Shown: positions 42,805 to 55,100 of the stretch, piece after piece
Layout of the letters: each line of letters starts with the position of its first letter
How positions within the stretch are numbered: the stretch's first letter is position 1
DNA from: Mesomycoplasma ovipneumoniae
GTDB taxonomy: Bacteria > Bacillota_I > Bacilli_A > Mycoplasmatales > Metamycoplasmataceae
Length of the DNA: 64,000 nucleotides
Assembly: GCF_038095995.1 (NCBI RefSeq)
Contig: NZ_CP146005.1
Coordinates: 806,001 to 870,000 of the forward strand
Direction of reading: 5' to 3'
Notes under the pieces: generated by a model
Told to the model about the DNA's origin: nothing
Database searches by the model: none
What the model saw: the letters and a program-made list of their open reading frames with translations, nothing else
Position numbers and translations under genes: made by a program

Positions 42805-44061
42805 TTAGGATTTTTTAGCACCGGCTGGCGTTACTGGTTGAGCCTCAACTCACCCATCGCTATTTATATTTGTTTCATCGATAATAAACACATGACCACC
42901 TGTTGTTCTGTTAAAAGCGCCAATTTCTGGTGTTTTAATAATTGTAAGAACTTTTTGAAGTTCTTTTTTTCAATTTTCACGAGCAGTATGGGAGCTTGCA
43001 CGCCTAGGATAAAAACGAGCGTAATTATTCTCCCAAAAGATATATAAAAATGCTGCTGCTGCTTCAGTTATTGGTGTTTTTGGGAATCTTTCTTTAAAAA
43101 GTCTCATTTGGTCGTTCTTTTTAAAGACATATTTATAAAGATTATTTTTTGCTTCGCGATATTTCTGAGCATTTTCGCCTACTGAAGATTTTAATAATAT
43201 TTTTAAATCTTCTTGTAATTTGTCAATTACTTCATCAACTTCAGCCTCTGATTCGGTTGTTGCAGGAGAAATTGAATTGGATGATGTTGACTTGGAAATA
43301 TCACTTTGGGTTTGGGTTTTAGGTTTGGGAGTATCTTCTTTGTGTTCAATTTTTGGAGTTTCACTAATAACGATAACTTCAGGAGTTTTTACAATTTTGG
43401 GCGGTAAAACCGGTTTTACATCTTCATTAGAAACTACAGGAGAAATTAATGGGGTTGGATCTTGAATTTTCTCTTCATCCTGAGTCGGTTCTTGCTTAAT
43501 TATGACAACTTTTTGAACAATTTCTGGTGAGTTTGATGGGGATTTGTCTAAATTTGTTGGCTTTTGGGGTTCTAAAACTGAAATAGAAGAATTTTTACTT
43601 TCACTACTTTGAATTTTACTAACTGAAACAGATTTTTTTGTTTCATCAACTGGTTTTTTAACAGGTTCGACCAATAAGATTTTTGGTTGTGTGTTTGATG
43701 AATTTTTTGGTAGTTCAATTTGTTTATTAGAAAAAATTATTTTTGGTTTTTTTGTGTTTTTAGTAACATTAATAGGCTGAGATTTTGGAGAATCTTCTGA
43801 GACTTCCGGACTTTTTAGAACAATTGTTTCATCATTTTTTACAGTTTCCTGGGTTGATAATTCTTCAGAATCTTGGTTGAATTCATTATCTTGTGAATCA
43901 GAAAGTGGTGAAAGATGGGTTTCAACTTGAAGTGTTTGGCGTGCTAAACTTGTATTGTCCAAATTAGAAAAAGCATTACTAGAAGTCAAATAAATAGCCG
44001 TTCCTGCTGAGCCTGCAACAACTGGAACTAATCCAAAAACCAATTTTAAAGATTTTCTCAT
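42805..44061 (-). CDS. Membrane-anchored low-complexity surface protein 2
   Basis: This 418-residue paralogue of the protein at 41452 has anchor LKLVFGLVPVVAGSAGTAIYL, then a Ser/Pro/Lys/Glu/Val-rich unstructured stretch to about residue 270, and the same C-terminal domain, ending in TTGGHVFIIDE. The two anchors are alike (VVAGSxGT), while the middle parts differ in sequence and length, as expected for exposed variable surface proteins. TAGGAGTGAAAT precedes the ATG. Confidence 0.75.
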
Positions 44062-44137
44062 ATTTCACTCCTAGAAATTAAAACCAGCACCAATAATTTA
44101 TAATAATACCACGAATATAAAATTATTTAAAAAAATA

Positions 44138-44165
44138 AAACAGGAATGATCTAGCTCATCCTGTT
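44138..44165 (-). terminator. Terminator of the small anchored protein gene
   Basis: On the minus strand AAACAGGATGA pairs with TCATTCCTGTTT (one bulge) and is followed by ATTTTTTTAAA. It separates the gene at 44343 from the pair downstream, which then needs its own promoter in 44062-44137. Confidence 0.6.
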
Positions 44166-44342
44166 TGTTTGATTTACTATATTTATTAATTATAAACAAA
44201 AAATTTTAAAAGTCAAGTAAAACCTAAAAAATTTATTTATATCAATTCTTCAGAGTATTAAAATATTTCTAACTTGAAAAATAAAACACAATTATAATAA
44301 TGCAGTATTTTAACTTCTTTTAGTCTATAATTTAAGGATATT

Positions 44343-44648
44343 TTAGCTATTTTTCAAATATAACTTATTTACTAGCAATAAAATTTTAGGCTGATCTTTT
44401 CATGAATTTGCTGGAATATTAGGATTATCGCTGGACGAAATTATTTCTGGTTGATTTATTTTTTCACTAGATTCTACGGGTTGAAAGCTTGGAGGCGGAT
44501 CAAAAAGACCATCAGGGACTTCTACGGTAATTGAATTTTTTTCGTCTTCTTTAGTATTTTTATATTTATAAATCAAAACAAACGCAGCTGTTCCTGCTAC
44601 AACAACAGCCGATCCTAATATAAGTGCTATTTTTCAAAATTTTTTCAT
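44343..44648 (-). CDS. Small membrane-anchored protein
   Basis: This 101-residue reading frame is visible only with TGA as Trp (residue 5 and one near the end). MKKFWKIALILGSAVVVAGT is a membrane anchor resembling those of the two larger neighbours (VVAGTA). A Glu/Ser/Pro-rich segment and a hydrophobic end (ILLLVNKLYL) follow. TAGGGGTGAAAT precedes the ATG, nearly the same leader as the gene at 44061. It looks like a truncated or minimal member of the same set; function unknown. Confidence 0.65.
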
Positions 44649-44849
44649 ATTTCACCCCTAATAATTAAAGTCTAAACCAAAATAAATTAGTATAATTATA
44701 TCAAAAATATGAACTTATTTATAAAATAAAAATTGAATGTACCTAGCCTAGCAAGAATCGACAAAAATTTTAACCAACAAAAAACAGCTTTCTATGTTTT
44801 GAATAATAGTATTTTTTAAAATATATTAGAAAACTAGCTATTTTTATGT

Positions 44850-44855
44850 TATAAT
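44850..44855 (+). promoter_or_regulatory. -10 box of the coiled-coil lipoprotein gene
   Basis: TATAAT in TATGTTATAATTT, 25 bp before the ATG at 44880, with SD GAGGAGA between. Confidence 0.65.
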
Positions 44856-44879
44856 TTAATCTAACTTGTGAGGAGAATT

Positions 44880-46643
44880 ATGAAAAGAATATATCCAAAA
44901 AAATGGTTTTTAGGAAGTCTTACAGTTTTAATTCCAACGTTTTTTCTCGCTGCAGCATGTGGGCAAAATAACGACGATAAAAATAAGGAAGATAAAAAAA
45001 ATCCAAAATTAGACACTATAAAAAACCCTAATCCACCAAAAAGTGATCCTAATGTGCAAGGAGATCCTGTTGCTTTTCTTGACACACAAAAAGGCAAAAT
45101 TGAATCAGACACTTTGAAATTAATCGAAGAAACAAAAAAACAAAAAGAAAATATCGAAAAAACAGAAGAACAAACAAAAGAAATTCAAGAAAAACAAGCA
45201 GAAATAAACAAAGAACTTGATAAAATTAAACAAAATCAAGCTTCAACTGATGATCAAAAAAGTAATAAAATTTCAGAAGATATCAAGAAAGAAAAAGAAA
45301 AACTAGAAATTGAAAAGAAAAAATTAGAAAAACAAAAAAAGGAACAAGACGAAAAACTACTTAAAGAAAAAGAACGGCTTTCAAAACTTGAGGAAGAAAA
45401 AAGACAAAAAGAGCTAGAAAAACAAAAGATAATACTTGAAAAAAATAGACTTCATATTCAAACAGTCAATGATTTGAATGCTGTTTTAGCAAAAATTCCA
45501 AATTCTTTAGAAATTACTGAACAAGAAAAAAAATCATCAAATAATGTTGCAACTGTACTTTTTCATTACAGGGGAAAACCTTCAACTTTTCATTATGAAA
45601 ATTTTGTAAAAAAAATTGATAACTTTGATGACCAAAATTATACAATTACCTTTAGTTTTCCTTTTGAGGTTAAAACTTTTGAAAATAATAGCGATATTAA
45701 CCAAAGAAGGCTAGAAAATGTTGAACTTTCAGTGTCCAAAAAGGGGTCAAACACAAAAGTCACAAAACGAGTGAACCTTTTTTGAGATTTAGAAAAATCA
45801 AAAAAGGTTCAACAAAATGATGAACCAGAATTATATCAAAAAGAATTACGGCCTGTTTTTAGTAAAATAAGTCCTTCAATTTTGGCATACGCATTAGTCA
45901 ATTCTGAAAATGAAGCCGTTTTAAATTCGGTACTTTTTGGTGATTTTAATGCTGCATTTAACGAAGTTTCACTTTCCGTTGGCCTTAAAGATGAATTTTT
46001 AGGGATAAAATCAATAAATGATGAGGAAAAATTTTCCTTTGATATTATAAGTGCAACTCCTGATGATGAAAATGGGGCTTTAAAAATTCAAGTTAAAAAA
46101 ACAAAATTCAAAGAGCAAAAAGAACAAATTGGTGATTTTCAAGAATTTACTTTTTCCAATTTAAAGAAAAATGATAAAAATATAGCTGAATTTGAATTTG
46201 AAGTTGACAATAATAAAGTTTGGCCTCAAATAAGAGAAAAAGGAATTTTTAAAAACAATAGACATAATAGTAACCAACTATCAGAGATTCAAAAGGGTCG
46301 AATAGCTAAAATAATTTTTGACAGCCTCTATTTAAAAATAAAAAATCCCGATCCTGAGGTTCTTTTAAAGGAATTTTTAGTCAAAGATCATATTAAAAAC
46401 AACAACTTTTTCCCTTATCCACAAATTATTTCCCTAGAATGAGATAACATGATCAGAAATGACGCCCACAAAAAAATTAGTCTCAAACTAGAAAATAAGA
46501 AGTTAATTTATAGTTTTGAACTAAAATATGCAAATCTTTTACCAAATTCAACCATTACTCCTCAAGATCAGACACTCCAATTTTCAGATTACAAAACCGC
46601 TCAAATTAGAGGCGAAATTCCCCTTGATCAATTTTTAATTTAA
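44880..46643 (+). CDS. Coiled-coil lipoprotein
   Basis: This 587-residue lipoprotein has signal MKRIYPKKWFLGSLTVLIP and lipobox AAAC (Cys27). Residues of about 60-195 are an almost pure Glu/Lys/Gln coiled coil (heptads such as EKEKLEIEKKKLEKQKKE). Residues of about 200-587 form a folded part read through TGA-Trp codons at 45783 and 46440; I cannot name its domain. Surface exposure at the end of a long stalk is the natural reading. ATG 44880 is preferred over an upstream in-frame start because of GAGGAG spacing. It is divergent from the small anchored protein. Confidence 0.8.
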
Positions 46644-47330
46644 ATAAAATTTTGTAATTTTACCAACAAAATTATCCTTTTATTTTAGAGCAACAACTAA
46701 TAAACTAGATGTTAAAACCCTTTGATTTAGATGATAATTTGTATTCTAGGCACTTTTTTTAATAATTTTGGCAAAAAAATATGTGGTCATCACAATTATA
46801 AATTTGTTGGCAAAAAAACCTTAATTTTTTAAGTTTCACAGTTTAATGGCAAAAATTCACTTTTTATTGAATTTAAAAACGCAAAAATACCCGTAAATCC
46901 GTGTTTTTTGACCTAAAATCTTAATTTTTATTATTTTGAAATTAACCTTTTGCAAAAAAAAAAAAAAAATGCTTGGTCTAAGAAAAAATTATGTTATAAT
47001 AGAGTCACTAAGAATAATTAATAAATTTTGATATTGAATTAGGGAGGACTTGATTATGTTTTTGTCATAAAAAAATCAGACAGTGCGAATTATCCATCAT
47101 ATTTTTAAATGATGGAATGCCTTAAATTTAACCGTTTAGAAATCTATAAATTTAAGGCCTTTAATTATTGTTCTTTCAAAACTTCACATATTTTTTTAGG
47201 CTCAATGTAAGTAAAAACGAGTTTTCTATTTACATTGAGTTTAAATAGTAGTTGTTTTTTATGATTTTTGTTGTTTTATCCATAAATTGATTTTTGCCAG
47301 GTTTTAAAATAGCAATTAACTTTTTAAGTA
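46644..47330 (+). repeat. Intergenic region with dispersed element copy F (46831-47325)
   Basis: 46644-46830 holds no gene. The element's left end (AAGTTTCACAGTTTAATGGC) is at 46831, followed by an A15 tract, TATAAT near 46994, GGGAGGA, ATG 47056 (four codons, MFLS) and the central stem-loop (about 47200-47240). The right 75 bp, including the right hairpin and terminal repeat, are missing where the protease gene ends. Confidence 0.75.
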
Positions 47331-48989
47331 TTAAGGACCATCTGGAAATAGTAAAGTTTTGCGAAAATCTTTAAATTCGCCTTCATTTTCAGATAATTTT
47401 TTTAAGTTCTGTCGATATGATTTTTCTTGTTTGGGAAACAGTTTTTTATTTGTACCATCAATTAAGTTGTGTCTTAGTCCATAAGAGTCAAAATCAGCAA
47501 TTTGGACAAAAGGAGTATAACCAGCTTTGCCACTAATGTCTAAATTACCTCCTCTGGTTTGAACAGCAGAATAAATACCAACAGGTAAGCCATAATCGTT
47601 AATGACGAGCGACCCAGAGGCTCCATAATACAGTCCACTATTTTCAATAAAGGTTATAAAGCCAAAAGAAGAATAACTTCTGTTAGGGCTGAGGATGTCA
47701 TTTAGTGCTAAACCATTGCTAAAACTATCGTTGGAAATTGCAAAAGCCTTGTTAGTTAAATTTTTTGGATAATTTCTCATCAAAAATTGTTGTCCATCAA
47801 GGCTTGGATAACCTAATAAATAAAGTTTTGTGGTATTAGGAGATAAAACGCCAGATTCGCTAATTCCTAATTTTTCTGGCTCAGCAATACCTTTTTGATA
47901 AATTGAGGTATAATCATAACTTATATAAGGTACTGCCTTTTTGTCATGATTTGGATACTGTTGTGTCTGAAACTTAGCAATATCTTGCTCGATGTCTACA
48001 ATTGCCCTTTCGATATGCTCTTTGAATAATTGAAAATTTTCCTTGTTTGCATCATTTTTTGAAATGAGGTCATCTAATTTTGCTAAATTAACTTTTAGTC
48101 CAAAAACGGCAAAATCTTTACCAATTCCATTGTTTATTTTTTGACTACTAGGAGATGTGGTCGATGTTTGTTTTAGTTGCTCATTTGTTTGATCATCAAA
48201 AATATTTAAAGCCACAAAGACAGTTTTCGGATTATCAAAAATTCCTTCGATACCAATCTCACTCCCTTCTCCTAATTGCTTGTTAATAAAGTAAACGGGG
48301 GTATTGTTTGCATCTGGTCTTGAATTATTATCAATTGCTTGGATGTTAGCTTCTTTTTTTGGCACACCAATAATAAAACTATCTACTTTTTCGCCTTTGT
48401 TTGGCTCAGTAAAATATTCAGGGAAAGTGTGTTTATATTTTGAATCTAAAGTGTTAAAAGATCTGGCAAAAATGTGAGCATTTGTAGCAATATACAACAT
48501 TACTTCCGTCTTGTTTTCATTGTAAGCAGCATCTAATAATCAACCTGTTCCTGTCGGCTCATATTTGACAACATCATCAGGATTGTTCTCATTTGTTTTG
48601 TCAACGCTATTGAAAGCGATTGCAAAAGTTCTGTTTTTTAGTTTTTCATATGCTTGCACATCTGTTAGTTTTGCTAAATTAGTTGCTAATTCTTGTTTTT
48701 GTTGTTCTCTTAAGCGTTTAGCATTTTCTATTCCTCTTTGTATAAAATTCGGATTGAAATGAGGGACAAAATCCTGTTGGCCATTTTGCGGGTTATTTTC
48801 TGATGGAGTAGTTATTGTTTCTTTTGCACTATCTGATGAAGTGTTTGGTTTTTGTTCTATCTCTTTTTTTGGTTGTTCTTTTTCATGGCAAGCAACTAGA
48901 AAGGCCACTGTACTTAAAGGTGTAACAATTGAAACGGAAGTGATTAAAAATGTTTTCAATTTTCTTATTTCTTTATTATTTTTTATCAT
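47331..48989 (-). CDS. DUF31 serine protease-type lipoprotein
   Basis: This 552-residue lipoprotein has lipobox LVAC (Cys34), a Glu/Pro/Ser-rich linker to about residue 75, then a trypsin-fold DUF31 domain. Triad candidates are H172 in IATNAHIF, D292 in GKDFAVFGL and S458 in GASGSL. DUF31 includes the mycoplasma immunoglobulin protease (MIP) family; MIP works with an Ig-binding partner (MIB), which I do not see here, so the substrate is open. It shares only the catalytic domain and may cleave other host or surface proteins. TGA-Trp at 150. The start is ATG 48989, with AGGGGTG upstream. Confidence 0.85.
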
Positions 48990-49020
48990 AAGTTTGCACC
49001 CCTAAAAATAAAAGTTTGAT

Positions 49021-49105
49021 TAAATTAGTAGAAAAAATTCAGACAAATAGTTTTTTATCTATGATTTTGATTACACCACTTTTGTTAATTTTTTCTACTA
49101 ATTTA
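49021..49105. repeat. 19-bp inverted repeat flanking 47 bp, upstream of the DUF31 gene
   Basis: 49021-49039 (TAAATTAGTAGAAAAAATT) and 49087-49105 are perfect inverse copies. Outside them, TTTGCACC (48992-48999) and GGTGCAAA (49106-49113) are also inverted relative to each other. The segment between the P102-like gene end (49118) and the protease start (48989) therefore carries near-mirror leader sequences. Confidence 0.75.
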
Positions 49106-49117
49106 GGTGCAAAGATT

Positions 49118-52100
49118 TTATTTTAAATATGCATTAATAAAAGAGCGTTTAATTTCTTCGCGAGCTGATTTTCCTAAAGGGCTAGTCAATTGAGGATCAT
49201 TATAAACAGCAAGACCTTTAAGAATTATAGTAGCATTTGAATTTTGACTTTGATTTTGAGTTGAATCTGGTTCACTTGTGCTAGGATTAGTCGTTATTTT
49301 TTCAGGATTAGGACCAATTTGAGCTCAATCAAGATTGAAAAAATTAGGAAATGGGGTTCACTCTTGAGTTAAATGGTTTATATTATAAATTGTTTTAGCA
49401 TTTAAACTAACCGAGAATGGCGAATTTAGTTGATTATTTGACGAAGAATAGGCTGTAATTTCTAAAGATCAAGGCGTTTTAATAATTTCAAGGAGAATAT
49501 CCTGGTCTTGCTCAATTATTGGATTAATTTGTTGGCCAACAAATGGTGAAGAATTTCGAAATTCTTGTGAAAAAAAACGGCTTTCATCTGTACGATTTGC
49601 AATTTCCATTGATGGGCGATATTCAGAATTAGGCGGAAATCCAGTAGAATTTTCATTTATATCTGCCGAAAAAAACCTATTTTTTATATTTCAAGAATTA
49701 TGACCAAGAACAACAGCTTGTTTTTCTTTTAAAGAAGTTGAAAATGATTCTAATCCTAAATGTAGTGAATTTTGACCTTGGCGAAAATGATTATTATACG
49801 ATTTAAAATCTTCAACTTGTTTGAAGTCAATACCAATAACATATTCGTCAATTTTTGCATCAACCTGTCCGGCATCTTTTGAAGGACCGGGATTAATTTC
49901 TACTTTACCATTTCCAATTTTTCCTTCAATTGGCTTTGATTTTTCAACATATTTAGATCTTCCAATTTTTTGAATGAAAAGTCCACTACCATTTGAATCT
50001 GAAAGTAAATAATGTCTTTTATAGTCGTTAATATTTTTTGGTCTAAAAGCTAAGTAAACAACCCCTGAATTGACTCGTGAAAATGGGGCGGGATTTGTTT
50101 TTGGTTGCTCGGTTGAACTAGAAGTATTCTCGGTTTTTGGCGAATTATCCATGAATTTAAAGGCTTTTTTGATTTCAAAACCATTGTGGGTTAGCTTATT
50201 TTCGACAGAATTACTATCCTGAAAATGAATGTCATTATCAGATAAGTCTTGAATTTTTAGTGATTCAGTTGATGAAGTTTGTGAAAAACTAGCTTTTCCG
50301 TCAAGGAAAAAGGTTGGATAAAATTTGGAAGCAACATCAAAAGCACTTTGTTGCGAACTTAAAACATTATTAATCTGGATTTTTGAAGAGGCTAATTTTT
50401 CGTTGTTTTTAGTAGAAACCAATGAAAATTCAATAACAAAATTATCGCTTTGTTTTTCAAAATTTATTTCTGGTCTGACATCAAGCGAAATAAAATTATG
50501 CTGTAAATTTAAAGCTTTTCAGATAGATTTTCCTAAAGTTAATGGTTTATTTTCACTTTTTTGGTCATCTAAATCTGAAAAAGTTTGGGCTTGAATTGCT
50601 TGAGATTTTGAACTTTCTGAAATTTCTATTAACTCTTTTTTATACTTTTCAAGCGAATCTTTGCTTGGATTTTTACCAAAATCAAGCAAATAAAGCTGAC
50701 TAACTAATTTTTCATTAGGATTTTTGGTGTCAATTTGACTAGATGATTCCTTAATTTCATTAAATATTTGAACCAATTTATCCGAACTGAGTGCTGGAGT
50801 ATTTGAAGCTTTTGGCAAAGAAAAATCTTGTAATTTAGTTTCAGGTAAATTCCTTGCAAAAATACGTGAAAATTCGTTTAGATCAGGTTTAATATCAGTG
50901 TCCAATTTAAAATCTAAAATTTTTATAAATTTTTGATGGTCTCTTTTTGTTAAGGTTCCGCTTAAATTTAGGCGAACTTTTCCGTCTTTAATTAAATTTA
51001 GGCGATCTTGTTCACTAATTTCAGACAAATCTTTAAGAACAATATCTATATTTACGAAATAATTTTTTAATTTATTAGTATTTAGACTAAATTCATTACT
51101 GGTGTAATTAAATAATTCTGAAAAATTTTTTGACAGCGAACTGTTTGTTTCATCTTGAACTGAATACAAATATGATCCAAGTGATAAATTTTTGCTAACA
51201 AGGTCTTGCTGGATTTGAGGTTTTAATTTTATTTCAGGAATTAGCTCATCATTTATTCAGGATTTTACTTCTGATTCAATTTCTTGATCGGTAGCAATTC
51301 CTTTTATTTCCAGTTGAATTGGAGTTTTTTTATCCCCGTCAATTAACTCAAAATTAAGATAATTTTTGCCAGCTTCAGAAAAAAAACTAAGATTATTGTC
51401 AACAATCGCTGGTTCAAGAGTCAGCCCGTTGCGAATAAAGGACGGATTTCCTAAATTATTTATAAAATTATAGCTTCCTTTGAGTGCTAAAAGTGCTTTT
51501 TCAAATGCAATAAATTTTTGGTTTTCTGTTTCTTGAGCTGCACTAAAACTATTTTGAATTTTAGATTTAAATTCAGAAAAGCTAATTAAATTTTTGGAAT
51601 CTATATTAATTGATGACTTTTTTTCATCAATTTCAAATTTTGAAAAATCAACAACTTTATTTTCATCTGCAAAATTTTTGATATCAATTGCTTTTGAAAA
51701 AATTTGGTTGTCATTTTTTGACTTTAAAAATAAGACAATATTTTTTATCGAATTTCCACTAACTTGTGCATTTACCAAATCATAAGTAATTTGATATTCG
51801 TTTTCATATAATTTATCAAGATCTATTAGTGATAAAAGGTCAAAATTATAAATTTTGCTTTTTGCCAAATTTAGTGCGGTAAATGCAGTTAAATTTTTAA
51901 AATCATCTTTAACTGTTAAATTATCAAACAAACCAGCTAGTCCATTTTTAAAAGGATTTTGTTCTTGATCTAAACTCAATGTTTGAATTTCTTCATTTAA
52001 TTTTTGATAGTAAGAACGGTTATAAGAATAAATTCCTAAGGGAATTGAAATGGCTAGCCCGCTAACTATTGTTAAAGATGAAATTCCGATAACTATATTT

Positions 52101-52144
52101 GATGTTTTACTTGAAAAATGCTGAAAATTAAAGAACTTTTTCAT
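49118..52144 (-). CDS. P102-family surface protein paralogue
   Basis: This 1008-residue protein has one N-terminal transmembrane/signal segment (SNIVIGISSLTIVSGLAISI, about residues 14-34) and a large extracellular part. It follows the P97-like gene by 10 bp, the same order as P97/P102 adhesin operons of M. hyopneumoniae, whose products bind cilia, heparin, fibronectin or plasminogen and are often processed by proteolysis. Assignment rests on the gene pair, the size and the N-terminus. The frame is continuous with TGA-Trp. CGAGGTC precedes the ATG. No repeats are seen. Confidence 0.78.
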
Positions 52145-52154
52145 TTTGACCTCG

Positions 52155-55100
52155 TTAGTTTGTTTGTTGATCTGAAGCAGATGACTGAGAATTATTTGAT
52201 TTTTTTACTGAAATTTTTAAACTGCGTGAGGCTAAAACTTCGGCTTGATTTGTATTATTTTCGCCAGAATTTTGAGTCTGAGAATTTTTATCAAGAATAG
52301 AAACTGTTAGTAAAAAATTTATTGTGTCTGTTTTTATTGAATTTTCAAAACTAGGAAATATATCAAATCTTAGTTGAGCATTTCCTAATGGTTTTGAAAA
52401 ATAATCTTTAGTTTTTTGCAAATTATTAAGATCGGTTTCTAATGATGAAATTTGTGAAGTTTGACCACTTTGTTGTCCAGTTGTGCTAGTTTGGGGTTTA
52501 GAAATTTTGTTAAATGTATCATCATCTACTTCAAAATTCAATAATTCAGAAGGAATTGAGTCCGCTAGAGAATTAAGTTTTTCTTGATCTGAAACTTTTG
52601 GATCAATTTTTTCGGTAGATAAATTAATCAAAATTTTTCTAACAGGTGTTTGAAGGGAAAATTTGTTAGTATTTTCATCCCCAATATTGTAATAAAAATT
52701 TAGTGTTAAATATTCATAATTTGGGTTATTTGGTAAATTTTGCGGAGATTCTTGGGGCAGTTGAGACTGTTGAGTCCCTTCAGACTGAACAGTCTGTTCA
52801 GTCGATTCAGCCTGTTGAGCCTCTTCGGCCTGTCCTTCAGTTTGTTGTTGTTCAGCTTTAGGTTGCTCTGTTATTTTTTTAATTTCTTGTTCGAGAGTTT
52901 GCTTTGAAATTTCATTGCCTTTTTTAAAAACTATTTCATAATTTAAATTTGAATCTATTTTTTCTCATGCCAAAAAATTACTCAACTGAGCTGATTTTAA
53001 ATAGAAAGCTAATAAAACATCAGCAAGAGTAGAAAATTTAACACTTTTTTTGTAATTTTGCTTTATTTGATTAAGGTCAAAATTAGTGTTAGATTCCTTA
53101 AAAATTTCCTGATCTTTCAATGTAGCTAAAACATCTGAGGTTGATTTTTCTTTCAAATCACCAATTTGAGTTTTTATCGACTCGGGTAAAAATAATGTTG
53201 AAAAAAAGCCTTGATTAAAAACATCTTCAAAATGATTATTAAAACTTAAAACTTGAATATTTGTGTTATTAAGATTAATTTTTGCTGCTTTTTTAAAGAT
53301 ATCTTCCTGCAAATTGTCATCAAAAAGTTGTAAAGAAAAACGATTTTGATCAAGAAGTCCAAAATATTTAGCTAATTCAAAAAATGTTTTAGCAATTTTA
53401 TTTGGTTCTTGCTGAATATAGTTTGCAAAAAAAGCAGCTACATCAGATGGATTTTGAAAAAAAGTATTTGAAACTAAAGAACTAACTGTTAAATTTTGAG
53501 ATGAATTTGAGGAATTTATACTAGTTGTTGTTTCAAACTTTTTAAAACGGGAAATATCGTCCAAGCTAGGAATCAAAGTTTTGCCTGCTCAAGATCTAAC
53601 TTTTGCCTCAAAGTTATCAAAATTATAATTATAAGATGAAGGTAAACTCAATTTATCGGCCAAGGTTTTATAATCCTGTTTTAGTAAATCCTGTTTTAGT
53701 AATAAATTGTCTAATTCTTCTTTATTTAGCGGGACTTTTGCAAAAACAGGTTCGCCAAAAGTTGAAATAAATTGCACTAAATTGGCAGTTTTATTGTCAA
53801 AAAGTGGATTTTGTTGATAAATTATCCCTTTTTGTGTTCCAGGGATAGAAAAATTACCAAAACCACTTCCAGGAGCAACATTAGAATTTATAGGCGAACC
53901 AAACCCTTCAATTCTTAAAATTAAGTCCTTTTCATTGATAATTTCGTTTGAATTATTATCAAAAAATGACTCATATAAGACAATTTTATACGGTAATTCG
54001 ATAACGTATTTTCCGTTGTCATTTATTAGTTTTGCATTTGGTGTGTCAAAAATAAAATCAATACCTTGCTTATCCGAAGGGATTAACTTATTAAAATTAC
54101 CAAAATCTAATGATAAATTTTCAGCTAACAACGGGTTTATCAAGTCTTTTATGCTTGAATTTTTTAAAAAAGGGTTAGATTCAAATTTCATTTTTGCAAA
54201 AAAATCAAAAGGATTTTGCTTGCTTATAAGAAGTTTATTATCTTTTTGCTCTGTATTATAAATTAACGGTTTTAATTTGACATTTGCAAAAAAATCATTA
54301 ACATCCAAAAATATTGATTTTTTATCTTTGGATTCAAGGTTTATATTAATAATTTTATTTCCATTATTTTCAAAATTATCGCCTAATTGATCAAGTGCCG
54401 ACTGAGTCAAACTAGCCTGCAAAAACATTGTCGCAATATTGTTTTGAACACTAACAAATTGGTTGGTTGTAGCATCTTTTGCAAAATTTATATCGAAAAT
54501 TTGGGCATTTGTTTCAGGAATTAAATTTTCTTTTGAATTTCTAACAGAAGAAATTAAATCAGTAAGTTTTGGAAAAATTTGCGCTAAATTTTTTTCAACT
54601 TCAGAAGAATCTTGACTAGAATTAATTTTAGCGGCAAAATCTGAAGCTCGGTATAAATTATTTTGCGCTAAATTCGAATTTTCCTCAGAAAAATTCGATA
54701 TTGTCGTATTAAAATTAGAGACTGCATCTTCTATTTTTTTTGTAATTTTTTGCAGTGCAAAGTTAAAATCTGCTTTTAAAAACTTTCTTGAGTCATAAAA
54801 AGAAACAGGATATAAAACAAAATCTGACTGTGCAAAATTTTGGTCAGTTATTTGTTGTCTTGCTCTAAATTTAATAATAAAATTTTGATTTAAATCATCA
54901 AAATTTAAATCAACAAAGTCAAAAACTGGCGAGTTAGTTTTTTCATTTTTCTGTTCAAATTTAACAAGTTGATTTGAATCTTTACTAAAATAATAAGGAA
55001 TCAAGTACTCATCAAGTTTAATTGTGTTTTTAAGAGCATTTCCGTCAAATAATAAACTTTTGATTGCAGAAAAATCGCTATTTTTGCTTATTTTTTCAGG

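Noticed and set aside
43220..43465. Plus-strand 81-residue frame opposite the anchored protein
   Set aside because: It mirrors the Ser/Pro-rich repeats of the minus-strand gene and has no translation signals.
45100..45450. Tandem-repeat region in the coiled-coil lipoprotein
   Set aside because: The Lys/Glu/Gln periodicity follows coiled-coil heptads; no exact DNA repeat unit is present.
47331..48989. A complete MIB-MIP immunoglobulin cleavage system
   Set aside because: Only the DUF31 protease part fits; the neighbouring genes are P97/P102-like and a coiled-coil lipoprotein, with no MIB-like Ig-binding protein recognised.
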